From the NCBI GenBank assembly GCA_963629395.1, contig CAVGIV010000050.1:1-21680 (forward strand): a DNA stretch of 21,680 bases. The letters are read 5' to 3'. The notes beneath the pieces are model-generated. The model was not told the origin of the DNA and did not search any database. It saw only the letters and a program-made list of their open reading frames with translations. This DNA comes from CAG-791 sp963629395. GTDB lineage: Bacteria > Bacillota > Clostridia > Lachnospirales > Lachnospiraceae. A program made the translations under genes and the position numbers. Below, piece after piece: positions 1 to 8,224 of this stretch; position 1 is the stretch's first letter; each line of letters opens with the position of its first letter.

Positions 1-118
1 GCTCGCAAGCACCGAGGCCTCGCAAGGCCCCTGATCCGGACATTCTCCGCCACCCTGTCGCTGGCTTGAGTCCAAACCTCACATGTGCAAAATTACTGTG
101 CCTGCAACCATCCATTTC
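1..118. other. Left edge, no gene supported
   Basis: This stretch lies upstream of the AraC-type gene. Short frames stay open on both strands from the window edge; the + frame starting at base 1 ends at TGA 67-69. None shows a recognisable motif or is long enough to judge. It could hold the 3' end of a neighbouring gene, but I cannot support one. Confidence 0.3.
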
Positions 119-147
119 TTGCATTATATGGCAGAGCATTCTACAAT
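119..147 (+). promoter_or_regulatory. Putative sigma-A promoter of the AraC-type gene
   Basis: TTGCAT (119-124) and TACAAT (142-147) are separated by exactly 17 bp, about 60 bases before the chosen start codon. The -10 matches the consensus at 5 of 6 positions and the -35 at only 3 of 6, so this is plausible but not strong. Confidence 0.4.
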
Positions 148-206
148 CCCATTGTCAAAAGGACGCAAAACTTTGTGAAAATTCCACTCGGACAGGAGCT
201 GCTGAT

Positions 207-1076
207 ATGCTGACATACAACATGGATGTGCTGGAGGAGAGTACCTGGCTGCGTGCTACGCCCGGTGCCAATGCACTGGCGCAGCCCTTTTACGCCACAG
301 AGGCCGGCCATTTCTACGGGCAGCCCGGATTTGCCACTGCTCGCACGAATAAGGAAAGCTACCTTTTATTTTTTACTCTAAAGGGAAAGGGACTGGTGAC
401 GCAGAATCACCAGGAAGTGGAGCTGCCGGAGGGGACCGCGCTCCTTTTGAATTGCCGGATCGCACAAAGCTACCGCACGGATCCGGATACAGGGATATGG
501 GAACATGACTGGGTACATTTGGACGGCGCCGGTCTTGCTTCCTTTGCAGATACACTTCTCCCGCAAAGCCGCCTCACCCCGGTCCGCATCGGAGCCTCTG
601 AAATGCTGCCGCTCTTTGATGCGCTTTTTCATCAATGGGAGCAAAATACGGCCCTCGCCCAGCTGGAAATCAGCCTTCTACTCCACCAGATGCTGACTGC
701 CCTCTCACGCCATCTGCTGGCCGATGATGAGAGCCGCTCCAACCGCACCATGATGGAACAGACTGCCGCCTACATCCGCACGCACTATGCAGAGCCCATC
801 ACGCTGGATACGCTGCTTTCGCGTGTTCCGATTTCCAAAAGCTGGTTTCTGCGGCTGTTTCGTCAATACATCGGCACAACGCCATATAATTTCCTACTCT
901 CCACCCGCATCACCCATGCCAAGGAGCTGCTCGTTCTGACCGATTATTCCGTCAGTGAGATTGCGCATCAGACCGGCTTTGAGGACGAGAGCAACTTCTC
1001 CACCCGCTTTTCCTCCATGACAGGACAAAGCCCCCAGCAATACCGCAAGAGTGCACTTCGCCCGTCTCAAGGGTGA
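207..1076 (+). CDS. AraC family transcriptional regulator
   Basis: A DNA-binding regulator of 289 residues. The N-terminal two thirds fit a cupin-like AraC ligand-binding domain, with a short strand-rich pattern containing ESYLLFFTLKGKG and PEGTALLLNC. The last ~100 residues form a double helix-turn-helix, recognisable from TLDTLLSRVPISKSWFLRLF and the family signature VSEIAHQTGFEDESNFSTRF, ending in GQSPQQYRK. I chose ATG 207 because AGGAG (194-198) sits 8 bases upstream; a TTG-started extension to 66 has no ribosome binding site. Its 3' end overlaps the convergent PAS/winged-helix gene by 10 bp. The absence of a receiver domain makes it a one-component regulator, probably sensing a small molecule such as a sugar. 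The target genes are not evident; they may lie to the left of the window. Confidence 0.88.
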   Translation: MLTYNMDVLEESTWLRATPGANALAQPFYATEAGHFYGQPGFATARTNKESYLLFFTLKGKGLVTQNHQEVELPEGTALLLNCRIAQSYRTDPDTGIWEHDWVHLDGAGLASFADTLLPQSRLTPVRIGASEMLPLFDALFHQWEQNTALAQLEISLLLHQMLTALSRHLLADDESRSNRTMMEQTAAYIRTHYAEPITLDTLLSRVPISKSWFLRLFRQYIGTTPYNFLLSTRITHAKELLVLTDYSVSEIAHQTGFEDESNFSTRFSSMTGQSPQQYRKSALRPSQG

Positions 1077-2746
1077 CCGGACAGCTCGCCTAAGGTGGTC
1101 TCGCCCCAGCTGTAATTGGTCAGATAGCTTCCTTTAAAGAGCTGCAAATACTCCTCTTTGCCGGAAAGATAATTGTATAGGTCACAGGTAACCTTATCCA
1201 TTACGATGCGGCGTTTCCCGTCAACCGTCTCAACGACGTCAGAGATGCCGTATTCCTCTAATGTGCGCTTTAATCGAAGAGCAACCTTGCGGTATCTTGC
1301 AAGAGTTAGTGCACTTGCCGGCTCATCCTCCCATAAATAGCCGATGGCTTCCTCCGAGGTCACATAGCCGCCCTTCCGGTCTACCAGCAGCGCAAACAGC
1401 TCCTTGGACTTCTTGCTTCGAAATGCAATCGGCGTATCTCCCACGAATACGTCGAAGTATCCAAATGTGCGGATCGATACCGTGCGCCTTTCTGGAAGGA
1501 CCTGCCGGTCTGTCTCCCTGCCTCCCTCTACGGGGTAAAGCATGACATAGCGCGCGGCATCGGCGCTTGGCTCCTTTTCAGAACAAATGGCTTTTATTCT
1601 GCGTTCTGTCCCTGTTTGGTAGTCATAATAGGAAAACTCCGCTTCTCCGGTTCTTAGAAGCTCCTCAAAGCTCTCATAGGCCGCCTCACTGTATGCAACG
1701 AAGCTCTCTATTGGCGTGTACCTTTCGGTAAGCGGCAGCCATTCCTCCTCCGTGTAGCCGAAAAATCCGCAGACATTTTCCGTTGCATACAGAGGCTTCA
1801 CCATCCCCTCCGGGGAAATTTCAAAGGCAGCGATCCCATCCGAAAAGCGGGTGACAAGGTCACGCATTTTCTCCTTCAGCCGAATGTTTTCATCCTTTAA
1901 GGCCCTGGAAGCAGCCGTTTCCCTTGCCTCGCGGCAGCAAAAGAAGCTGATCTCCTCATCCACCTTAATAAAAATGCCGGTGTTCCGGCGGGTGCTGCCA
2001 TCTGCGCAGCGGACCGTATAGGTAATCCGCGGCGGCTTGCCGTCAATCCCGTCCAATCTTTTCTGATTGAAATCCAGGAAAAACCTTCGGACCGTGTCCT
2101 GCTGCTGCGGATCCACATAGTCAATAAGACATTTTTCCAGTGCATCTTCTGCCCGCATTGCTATATTTTCAAGCTGTTTAAACGCAGCTGCATCCCCGCA
2201 GTGCAGACATTTCACGGTATTGGCATTCCGATCGAACTCGAAAATCGTATCATATACGTCCGTAAGAGCCTCTATGTAACGCTTGTTCTCCTTCTTCTTC
2301 CTGGCCTGATAGCTCTCCGTGATATCCATGCAAACGCTTTGAAACTCTTCCTCCCCCTGCTCATTGATGCACTTTGTGACCCAGCCGAACATATGGGCAC
2401 GGGTTCCGTCGCAGCGAAGCAGCGTCATCTCCCCCGCTATGGGCGCATCCGCAGAATATACACGATTCAGATATTTGGAAAAGCGGCGGCGCTCCTCCAT
2501 GGGGACCATTAAGAAGACGTTGCTTTTAAACATTTCCAGGTAATCAATATCTCCGTCTCCGCCTTCCGGGAAGCGCAGAATCTCAATCATCCTGGAATTG
2601 ATATAGGTAATCCTGGGCTGCTTTTCGCAGGTATATCTTAAAAAACCGCAGGGAACCGTTTCGTTAAGGATTTGCAGATCCGTTTTTGCGCTTTTCATTT
2701 CTGTTTTGGATTCTTTCGTATCAGAGCGATTCTGCATTTTATCCAT
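1067..2746 (-). CDS. PAS-domain sensor with C-terminal winged-helix DNA-binding domain
   Basis: A 559-residue protein that appears to combine sensing and DNA binding. Residues ~25-145 fit a PAS domain, including RITYINSRMIEILRFP and ending QSVCMDITE. Residues ~160-272 look like a second, degenerate PAS-type region. Residues ~295-405 fit another PAS domain (ATENVCGFFGYTEEEW). Residues ~423-520 form an OmpR/SARP-type winged helix: an opening strand IRTFGYFDVFVGD, then RSKKSKELFALLVDRKGG, YVTSEEAIGYLWED and ARYRKVALRLKRTL. The tail FKGSYLTNYSWGE resembles the C-terminal tail of SARP-like regulators in Clostridia. There is no kinase domain, receiver or membrane segment, so it is probably a cytoplasmic one-component regulator. 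ATG 2746 is preceded by AGGAG with 7-base spacing. It lies 35 bp after the acyl-CoA synthetase with no terminator between, so it is likely the last gene of the fatty acid operon. The ligand is unknown. Confidence 0.82.
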   Translation of the reverse strand: MDKMQNRSDTKESKTEMKSAKTDLQILNETVPCGFLRYTCEKQPRITYINSRMIEILRFPEGGDGDIDYLEMFKSNVFLMVPMEERRRFSKYLNRVYSADAPIAGEMTLLRCDGTRAHMFGWVTKCINEQGEEEFQSVCMDITESYQARKKKENKRYIEALTDVYDTIFEFDRNANTVKCLHCGDAAAFKQLENIAMRAEDALEKCLIDYVDPQQQDTVRRFFLDFNQKRLDGIDGKPPRITYTVRCADGSTRRNTGIFIKVDEEISFFCCREARETAASRALKDENIRLKEKMRDLVTRFSDGIAAFEISPEGMVKPLYATENVCGFFGYTEEEWLPLTERYTPIESFVAYSEAAYESFEELLRTGEAEFSYYDYQTGTERRIKAICSEKEPSADAARYVMLYPVEGGRETDRQVLPERRTVSIRTFGYFDVFVGDTPIAFRSKKSKELFALLVDRKGGYVTSEEAIGYLWEDEPASALTLARYRKVALRLKRTLEEYGISDVVETVDGKRRIVMDKVTCDLYNYLSGKEEYLQLFKGSYLTNYSWGETTLGELSGHP

Positions 2747-2781
2747 AACCGGTCTCCTGTCGGCTTTGGCGGCCCGCCTCC

Positions 2782-4410
2782 TTATCTGCGGAGCTCGGAC
2801 CTTCGTATCTTGCCGCTGATGGTCTTGGGCATTTCTGTCACAAACTCAACAAGACGGATCCATTTGTATTCAGCAAGCCGCCTGTTGCAGAAGTTCTTGA
2901 TCTCCAGCTCCAGCTGCGGCGAAGGCGTGTATCCTGCCCCCGGGACGATGACGGCCTTGATGGACTGCCCTCGAAGCGGATCCGGTACACCGACTACGCT
3001 GCATTCCGCCACCGCAGGATGCTCCATCAGTACATGCTCCACCTCATACGGTCCAACCCGAAATCCACCTGTCTTGATGATATCGTCAAAGCGCCCGTGA
3101 AACCAATAGCGCCCGCTTTCATCCATATAGGCGGCATCTCCCGTATGATATACGCCATCACGCCAAACGTAGCGATACTGCTCTTCATTGTCCAGATAGG
3201 ATGAAAAAATACCGGACTGCCTGCCGGTCTTGTCGGGAATAATGACGATCTCACCGATTTCGCCGATTCCGACCGGTTCTGCATTCTTCCCTCGAAGCTC
3301 GATCTTATAAAAAGGCGACGGAACCCCCATGGAACCGGCTGTGGCGTCAGCTCCCTTAAAATTCGCAATCAAAAGGGTTGTCTCCGTCTGTCCGTATCCC
3401 TCACAGAGCAAAAGCCCTGTCTGCTTTGTGAACTCTCGAAATACCTCCGGTGCCAGCATCTCGCCCGCTGTGGTTGCGTGCCTTAGCGTCGGCATATCCG
3501 GAATCCCCTTCCGCACCAGATAACGATAGACGGTGGGCGGCGCACAGAAGGATGTGACGCCATAGCGATTGACCACCGCAGTCAGCTGTTTGGGATCAAA
3601 GTTATCGAAATCATACACCATGACCGCGCTTCCGACCAGCCACTGGCCATAGATCTTTCCCCAGGATGCCTTCGCCCAGCCCGTCTCCGCGACGGTGAAG
3701 TGCAGTCCTCCATCCTCTGCCTGATGCCAGTATCTGGCCGTAACGATGTGGGCAAGCGGATAGCTGTAATCGTGAATCACGCCCTTCGGATAGCCTGTGG
3801 TACCGGATGTGAAGTATAAGAGCATTGGCTCCCGCACCTGTGTCTGCACGCGCGGAAATTCATCGGAAAAAGACTCCATTGCATCCGTCAGATTCTCAAA
3901 GCCTTCCGCATTCCCCTGAACGCACCAGAGAAGTGCAGACATACCCGCTTCCCGAAGTGCTGCACAGACCCTTTCGGGAACCTCGTTTTGCGTTGTACAG
4001 ACAAGTGCCTTTGCTCCGGAAGCCTTCAGCCGGTAGACAAGATCACTGACCGTCAGCATGTGGGTCGCAGGTATCATTACAGCGCCAAGCTTATGCAGGG
4101 CTACTGCCGTAAACCAGTATTCATAATGACGCTTTAAGATTACCATGACGCGGTCTCCCCGTCCGATTCCCTTACTGCGAAAGACATTGGCGATCCGGTT
4201 GCTGTATCTTTTTATGTCTGCAAAGCTGAAAATATGCTCCTCACCTTCCGTGTTGCACCAGACAAGAGCTCTCTTTTCGGGGGTTTCGCCGGCAATCCGA
4301 TCAACGACGTCATAGCCGAAATTAAAGTTATCGGGGTACTTCAGCGTTATCTTTTCCAGCCTCCCGTTTGCATCGACCTGTTCATCACAAAACTGCTTGT
4401 ATATGCTCAT
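2782..4410 (-). CDS. AMP-forming acyl-CoA synthetase (medium-chain acyl-CoA ligase-like)
   Basis: An adenylate-forming ligase of 542 residues that activates a carboxylic acid with ATP and transfers it to CoA. Visible motifs are the P-loop YFTSGTTGYPKG (199-210), GYGQTETT (A5), YHTGDAAYMDESGRYWFHGR with the hinge region FDDIIKTGGFRVGPYEVE, and PKTISGKIRRSEL near the C-terminus with the catalytic lysine. The segment DGGLHFTVAETGWAKASWGKIYGQW is typical of the medium-chain/acetyl-CoA synthetase branch, so a short- or medium-chain fatty acid is a reasonable substrate guess. ATG 4410 is preferred over GTG 4416 because AAGGAG fits the former and overlaps the latter. It starts 2 bases after the accA stop and is therefore co-transcribed with the fab/acc genes. 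This is an unusual companion, because a biosynthetic operon does not need an acyl-CoA ligase. Confidence 0.88.
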   Translation of the reverse strand: MSIYKQFCDEQVDANGRLEKITLKYPDNFNFGYDVVDRIAGETPEKRALVWCNTEGEEHIFSFADIKRYSNRIANVFRSKGIGRGDRVMVILKRHYEYWFTAVALHKLGAVMIPATHMLTVSDLVYRLKASGAKALVCTTQNEVPERVCAALREAGMSALLWCVQGNAEGFENLTDAMESFSDEFPRVQTQVREPMLLYFTSGTTGYPKGVIHDYSYPLAHIVTARYWHQAEDGGLHFTVAETGWAKASWGKIYGQWLVGSAVMVYDFDNFDPKQLTAVVNRYGVTSFCAPPTVYRYLVRKGIPDMPTLRHATTAGEMLAPEVFREFTKQTGLLLCEGYGQTETTLLIANFKGADATAGSMGVPSPFYKIELRGKNAEPVGIGEIGEIVIIPDKTGRQSGIFSSYLDNEEQYRYVWRDGVYHTGDAAYMDESGRYWFHGRFDDIIKTGGFRVGPYEVEHVLMEHPAVAECSVVGVPDPLRGQSIKAVIVPGAGYTPSPQLELEIKNFCNRRLAEYKWIRLVEFVTEMPKTISGKIRRSELRR

Positions 4411-4412
4411 TC

Positions 4413-5204
4413 TCACTCCTTCATGATCGCATCAGCACCGATCCTGCGGTACCTGTTATAGCGTTTTTCCATCAGGTCGATATCTGCAGACATTTTCTGA
4501 AGCTCCGTTGACAGGAGTGCGCCGATGCGGTCATAGAATTCCTTTTTGCCGAGGTCCTTCTCGGAAAGGATTCGCTCGACTACGCCAAGACTTTTCGCAT
4601 CCTCTGCCGTCAGCTTCAAGCTTTCGGCGACCAGCTTGGCCTTGCCGGCATCCTTCCACAGAATACTGGCGCACCCCTCCGGAGAAATGACCGAGTATAC
4701 AGCATTTTGCAGCATCCAGACACTGTCGGCCGCTGCCAGTGCAAGGGCTCCTCCGCTTCCTCCCTCTCCAATCAGGATCGAGATTACCGGAACGCACAGC
4801 GTTGACATTTCAAGGAGGTTTTCGGCAATGGCCTGTCCCTGTCCGCGCTCCTCCGCGCCTATTCCGCAGTATGCACCAGGGGTGTCCACAAAGCAGACGA
4901 TGGGTCTTCCGAATTTATCTGCCTGTTTCATCAGGCGCAGAGCTTTCCGGTAGCCTTCCGGCTGCGGCATACCGAAATTGCGGTAGGATCGCTCCCTGGC
5001 GGTATGTCCTTTCTCAATTGCGACCACCGTTACAGGCATATTCCCCAGTCTTGCTATGCCGCCCACCACAGCGTGGTCATCGGCATAGCGGCGATCACCG
5101 TGAAGCTCGATAAAGCTCTGAAAGATGTTCCTTATATAATCAAATCCGCCAGGCCTCTTGCTGTCACGGGCAAGCTTCACCCTCTCATAAGCCGACTCAC
5201 TCAT
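4413..5204 (-). CDS. accA: Acetyl-CoA carboxylase carboxyltransferase, alpha subunit
   Basis: One half of the carboxyltransferase that moves the carboxyl group from biotin on AccB to acetyl-CoA, giving malonyl-CoA. The 263-residue protein has FDYIRNIFQSFIELHGDR near the N-terminus and the crotonase-fold core GEGGSGGALALAAADSVWMLQNA followed by YSVISPEGCASILWKD, all typical of AccA. It is shorter than the E. coli protein (319 residues) but normal for the compact Firmicutes form that lacks part of the N-terminus. ATG 5204 overlaps the accD stop in an ATGA arrangement and is preceded by AGGAGGG. It acts with AccD, encoded immediately upstream. Confidence 0.95.
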   Translation of the reverse strand: MSESAYERVKLARDSKRPGGFDYIRNIFQSFIELHGDRRYADDHAVVGGIARLGNMPVTVVAIEKGHTARERSYRNFGMPQPEGYRKALRLMKQADKFGRPIVCFVDTPGAYCGIGAEERGQGQAIAENLLEMSTLCVPVISILIGEGGSGGALALAAADSVWMLQNAVYSVISPEGCASILWKDAGKAKLVAESLKLTAEDAKSLGVVERILSEKDLGKKEFYDRIGALLSTELQKMSADIDLMEKRYNRYRRIGADAIMKE

Positions 5205-6061
5205 ACATAAGCCCTCCTGTTGTGCATATTCAGCAGCTCTGTCAGATACTTTTTTTGTTCAGAGCGTGAAACAATGCTGTCTATAAATCCGTGCTCCATG
5301 ACAAATTCGGACTTCTGAAACCCTCCCGGCAAGGCCTTTCGCGTGGTCTGCTCCACCACACGTGCACCGGCAAAGCCAACGGTGGCTCCGGGCTCTGCGA
5401 GAATGATATCTGCCTCCATGGCAAAGCTTGCTGTCACGCCTCCGGTCGTCGGATCGGTAAGAACTGCAATATATAAAAGGCCTGCATCACTGTGCTGCTT
5501 GACTGACGCACTTATTTTGGCCATCTGCATCAGTGAAAGCAGGCCCTCCTGCATTCGGGCTCCGCCGGATAATGTAAAACCGACGACCGGCAAGCGCTCC
5601 TGCAGGGCATACTCGAACAGTCGTGTAATCTTCTCCCCGACTGCGCTTCCCATGCTGCCCATCATAAAATACGGCTCCATGACAAACAGACAGCACTTCT
5701 GCCTGCCAATCATGGCAGTGCCGCAGATCACGGCCTCCTTTTCGCCGCTTGCCGTGCAAGCCGTTTCAAGCTTGGCATTATATCCCGGAAAATCAAGCGG
5801 ATTGCCGGCGGTTACATTGGAATAGAGCTCATGAAAGCTCTCCTTATCGGTTATCATTTTCAGACGCTGGCGAGCCTTCATACGAAAATGATATCCGCAG
5901 GGGCAGACAAGATTATTGGCCCACAGGCGGCTTAGAAGGATGCTCTTGTGACAATTCGGGCACTTTTTCTCCGGCTCCCCTTCATCGCTTTGAACGGCTG
6001 CATTTGTACGTCCGCCCTCCTCTAATTTGTTTTTCGGATTCAAAAAGTTCAACAATGCCAT
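5201..6061 (-). CDS. accD: Acetyl-CoA carboxylase carboxyltransferase, beta subunit
   Basis: Partner of AccA in the carboxyltransferase. The 286 residues carry an N-terminal zinc ribbon and a crotonase-fold domain with FTLSGGARMQEGLLSLMQMA and LTDPTTGGVTASFAM, then GFAGARVVEQTTRKALPGGFQ. The ribbon cysteines are C34 and C37, then C53 and C55. The family normally has C-x2-C, 15 residues, C-x2-C, so the second pair here is one residue short (CPC instead of CPxC). I re-read the bases at 5897-5905 and they do encode this. It starts 4 bases after the accC stop, with GGTGA as a modest ribosome binding site. Confidence 0.95.
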   Translation of the reverse strand: MALLNFLNPKNKLEEGGRTNAAVQSDEGEPEKKCPNCHKSILLSRLWANNLVCPCGYHFRMKARQRLKMITDKESFHELYSNVTAGNPLDFPGYNAKLETACTASGEKEAVICGTAMIGRQKCCLFVMEPYFMMGSMGSAVGEKITRLFEYALQERLPVVGFTLSGGARMQEGLLSLMQMAKISASVKQHSDAGLLYIAVLTDPTTGGVTASFAMEADIILAEPGATVGFAGARVVEQTTRKALPGGFQKSEFVMEHGFIDSIVSRSEQKKYLTELLNMHNRRAYV

Positions 6062-6065
6062 TTCA

Positions 6066-7373
6066 TCACCTGTTTCCCATAAAGGTTAAATCATAGTTGC
6101 CCGAAACAAAGCGCTCATCCTCAACGATGCGCAGCTGTTCCTCTATATTGGAAGGTATCCCGTCTATGACGAGCTCGCAGAGCGCTGCTCTCATTTTGCG
6201 AAGTGCCTCTTCGCGGGTTTTGGCATATACGATGAGCTTTCCAAGAAGAGAGTCATAGAAGGGCGTTACGACCATGCCAGCGACAAGGGCGGTGTCAAAC
6301 CGAACCGACGGTCCGCCCGGTACATGGAGAAGCTTCAGCGTTCCGCAGCCTCCTGCGTTGATGCGGCACTCTATGGCAGATCCTCTGGTCCTGACATCAC
6401 CTTGTGTAAAGCTAAGCGCAATGCCGGCGGCAATGCGGATCTGCCATTTTACAAGGTCAAAGCCCGTCAGCATCTCTGTTATGCAGTGCTCAACCTGGAG
6501 CCGCACATTCATCTCCATGAACCAGAAGTTTCCTTCCCTATCCAGCAGGAACTCGAGCGTGCCCGCGCCAATAAACCCGATCTTCTTTGCCGCCTCAACG
6601 GCCAGACGGGATATCTCTTCTCTTTGCGTCTCATTCACTGCCGGAGACGGCGTCTCTTCCAGGAGCTTTTGGTTTCTTCGCTGCAGTGAGCAGTCGCGGT
6701 CACCAAGGCAGACTGCATTCCCATGCTCATCGGCAAGAATCTGCAGCTCAACGTGCCTTGCCGGGAAGATGTACTTTTCAAGATATACACTGCCGTCGCC
6801 AAAGGCACTGATGGCTTCGCTTGCAGCCTGTTGATAGGCATCCTCCATTTCGTCCTCTGAACGGATCAGCCGGATTCCGCGTCCTCCGCCGCCCGCAGAG
6901 GCCTTCAGCATAACGGGATATCCGATCCGCCTTGCGGCAAGCTTTGCCTCGGAAACAGAGGATAGTGTCCCGGTTCCGGGGATTACGGTTAATCCGGTCT
7001 TTCGAATCAGCTCCTTTAGAACGGCTTTGTCACCAAGCCGCTCCATGCTTTCCGGATCGGGTCCGATAAATACCAGACCGTTTTTCCTGCAGGCCCTGGC
7101 AAAATGCGCATTCTCGGAAAGAAACCCGTACCCCGGATGAATTGCCTGCGCTCCGGCCAGAACGGCGGCACTTATGATTTGATTTTCATTCAGATAGCTG
7201 TCCCTCGCCTCTGCCCGGCCGATACAGTAGCTTTGATCTGCAAGAGCCACATGCAGGGCGTTTCTGTCCGCCTCGGAATAGACAGCAACCGTAGCTACGC
7301 CCATTTCCTTGCAGGCACGAATAATACGAACAGCGATTTCGCCCCGGTTGGCAATCAGTATTTTTGAAAACAT
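6066..7373 (-). CDS. accC: Biotin carboxylase subunit of acetyl-CoA carboxylase
   Basis: Carboxylates the biotin on AccB using ATP and bicarbonate. The 435-residue protein has the N-terminal fold (ILIANRGEIAVRIIRAC, IHPGYGFLSEN), the ATP-grasp glycine loop KASAGGGGRGI with K157, K116, RRNQK with K236, E274, E287, and NVRLQVEH with R291 and E295. It is slightly short: after CRINA (336-340) the usual loop of the type ENPxxxFxPSPG is missing, and the sequence runs directly to GGCGTLKLLHVPGG. Relative to E. coli this removes about 7 residues. H296 is followed by C297, where proline is usual. ATG 7373 lies 3 bases after the fabZ stop, with GGGAG 8 bases upstream. Confidence 0.95.
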   Translation of the reverse strand: MFSKILIANRGEIAVRIIRACKEMGVATVAVYSEADRNALHVALADQSYCIGRAEARDSYLNENQIISAAVLAGAQAIHPGYGFLSENAHFARACRKNGLVFIGPDPESMERLGDKAVLKELIRKTGLTVIPGTGTLSSVSEAKLAARRIGYPVMLKASAGGGGRGIRLIRSEDEMEDAYQQAASEAISAFGDGSVYLEKYIFPARHVELQILADEHGNAVCLGDRDCSLQRRNQKLLEETPSPAVNETQREEISRLAVEAAKKIGFIGAGTLEFLLDREGNFWFMEMNVRLQVEHCITEMLTGFDLVKWQIRIAAGIALSFTQGDVRTRGSAIECRINAGGCGTLKLLHVPGGPSVRFDTALVAGMVVTPFYDSLLGKLIVYAKTREEALRKMRAALCELVIDGIPSNIEEQLRIVEDERFVSGNYDLTFMGNR

Positions 7374-7376
7374 AGC

Positions 7377-7793
7377 TCACGCTCCCGTGATCGCAAAGGA
7401 AAAGTCCGCTGATGCGCAAAGCCGTCCATCCACCGCAGCTGTGCCCTCGGCAAAATAAAACATTCCCTTCGACCGCTTAATACGGCACCTTGTCTCGACC
7501 GTATCTCCAGGCCTTACAGGAGCCCGAAACCGCACATTATCAAGTCCTGTGTAGACGGGCAGCTTCCCGCCCTGCAAGGTGCCTGCCATCAGTACGCAGG
7601 CGGATTGTGCCAGCATCTCGCAGAGGATAACCCCCGGAACAATGGGCCTTCCCGGAAAATGTCCCTGCAGGAAGAACTCGTCTCCTTGAACGGTATAGTG
7701 CCCGATGGCGGTCCCTTCCCGTTCCTCTGCATCGTCGAGGAGCAGCATAGGCTCCCTGTGGGGGAGTATATTCATGATTTCATCTCTGTTCAT
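7377..7793 (-). CDS. fabZ: 3-hydroxyacyl-ACP dehydratase
   Basis: Removes water from 3-hydroxyacyl-ACP to give trans-2-enoyl-ACP, the third step of each elongation cycle. The 138-residue hot-dog-fold protein begins MNRDEIMNILPHREPMLLLD. It contains the active-site helix GHFPGRPIVPGVILCEMLAQ, with catalytic H45 and E59. ATG 7793 is chosen because AGGAGG lies 7 bases upstream and the family starts here; a frame extension to 7883 runs back into accB without any site. It begins 4 bases after the accB stop. FabZ between accB and accC is the usual Firmicutes order. Confidence 0.95.
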   Translation of the reverse strand: MNRDEIMNILPHREPMLLLDDAEEREGTAIGHYTVQGDEFFLQGHFPGRPIVPGVILCEMLAQSACVLMAGTLQGGKLPVYTGLDNVRFRAPVRPGDTVETRCRIKRSKGMFYFAEGTAAVDGRLCASADFSFAITGA

Positions 7794-7797
7794 ACAC

Positions 7798-8220
7798 TCA
7801 CCTCCTGATATGGAACAGCTCTGTTCCGTACTCAACGACCGTTCCATCACCAACACAGACCTCTGAAACGGTGCCGTCTTCATCGGCTGTGATCTCGTTC
7901 ATCATCTTCATAGCCTCCACAATGCAAAGCGGTTGGCCCTTTGTCACGGTATCCCCAACAGAAACATAGGGAGCGGCGTTCTCCGCCGGAGCCGCATAGA
8001 ACACCCCTACCATGGGCGACTTCACACTGATATAGTCCTTGGGCCCAAAGGGACCCCCCGCAGCTGCGGAAGACTCCGGGGCAGTGCATACAGCTTCTCT
8101 TACCGATCCCGGAGCTGTACGCTCCAGGCGAATTTTGCCTGCTTTCTCTGTAACCTCAAGTCCCGTCAGCTCGAGCTCTTTCATCAGCGCAGCATACCTG
8201 CGAATATCCGGTTCATTCAT
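7798..8220 (-). CDS. accB: Biotin carboxyl carrier protein of acetyl-CoA carboxylase
   Basis: Carries the biotin that shuttles carboxyl groups between AccC and AccA/AccD. The 140 residues comprise an N-terminal helical part, an Ala/Gly/Pro-rich linker (~45-60), and a biotinyl domain from ISVKSPMVGVFYAAP to the end. The biotinylation motif is EAMKMMNE with K105 as the modified lysine. Start ATG 8220 follows the fabF stop by 4 bases and has AGGTG upstream; a longer frame to 8265 overlaps fabF and lacks a binding site. Confidence 0.95.
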   Translation of the reverse strand: MNEPDIRRYAALMKELELTGLEVTEKAGKIRLERTAPGSVREAVCTAPESSAAAGGPFGPKDYISVKSPMVGVFYAAPAENAAPYVSVGDTVTKGQPLCIVEAMKMMNEITADEDGTVSEVCVGDGTVVEYGTELFHIRR

Positions 8221-8224
8221 CGAA

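Noticed and set aside
1..69. Frame from base 1 to TGA 67-69 as the 3' end of an upstream gene
   Set aside because: It is only 22 codons with no motif, and other frames are also open, so coding cannot be distinguished from chance.
2747..2781. Terminator between the acyl-CoA synthetase and the PAS/winged-helix gene
   Set aside because: Only a short GGCGG-GC-CGCC inverted repeat without a T-run is present, so the genes are more likely co-transcribed.
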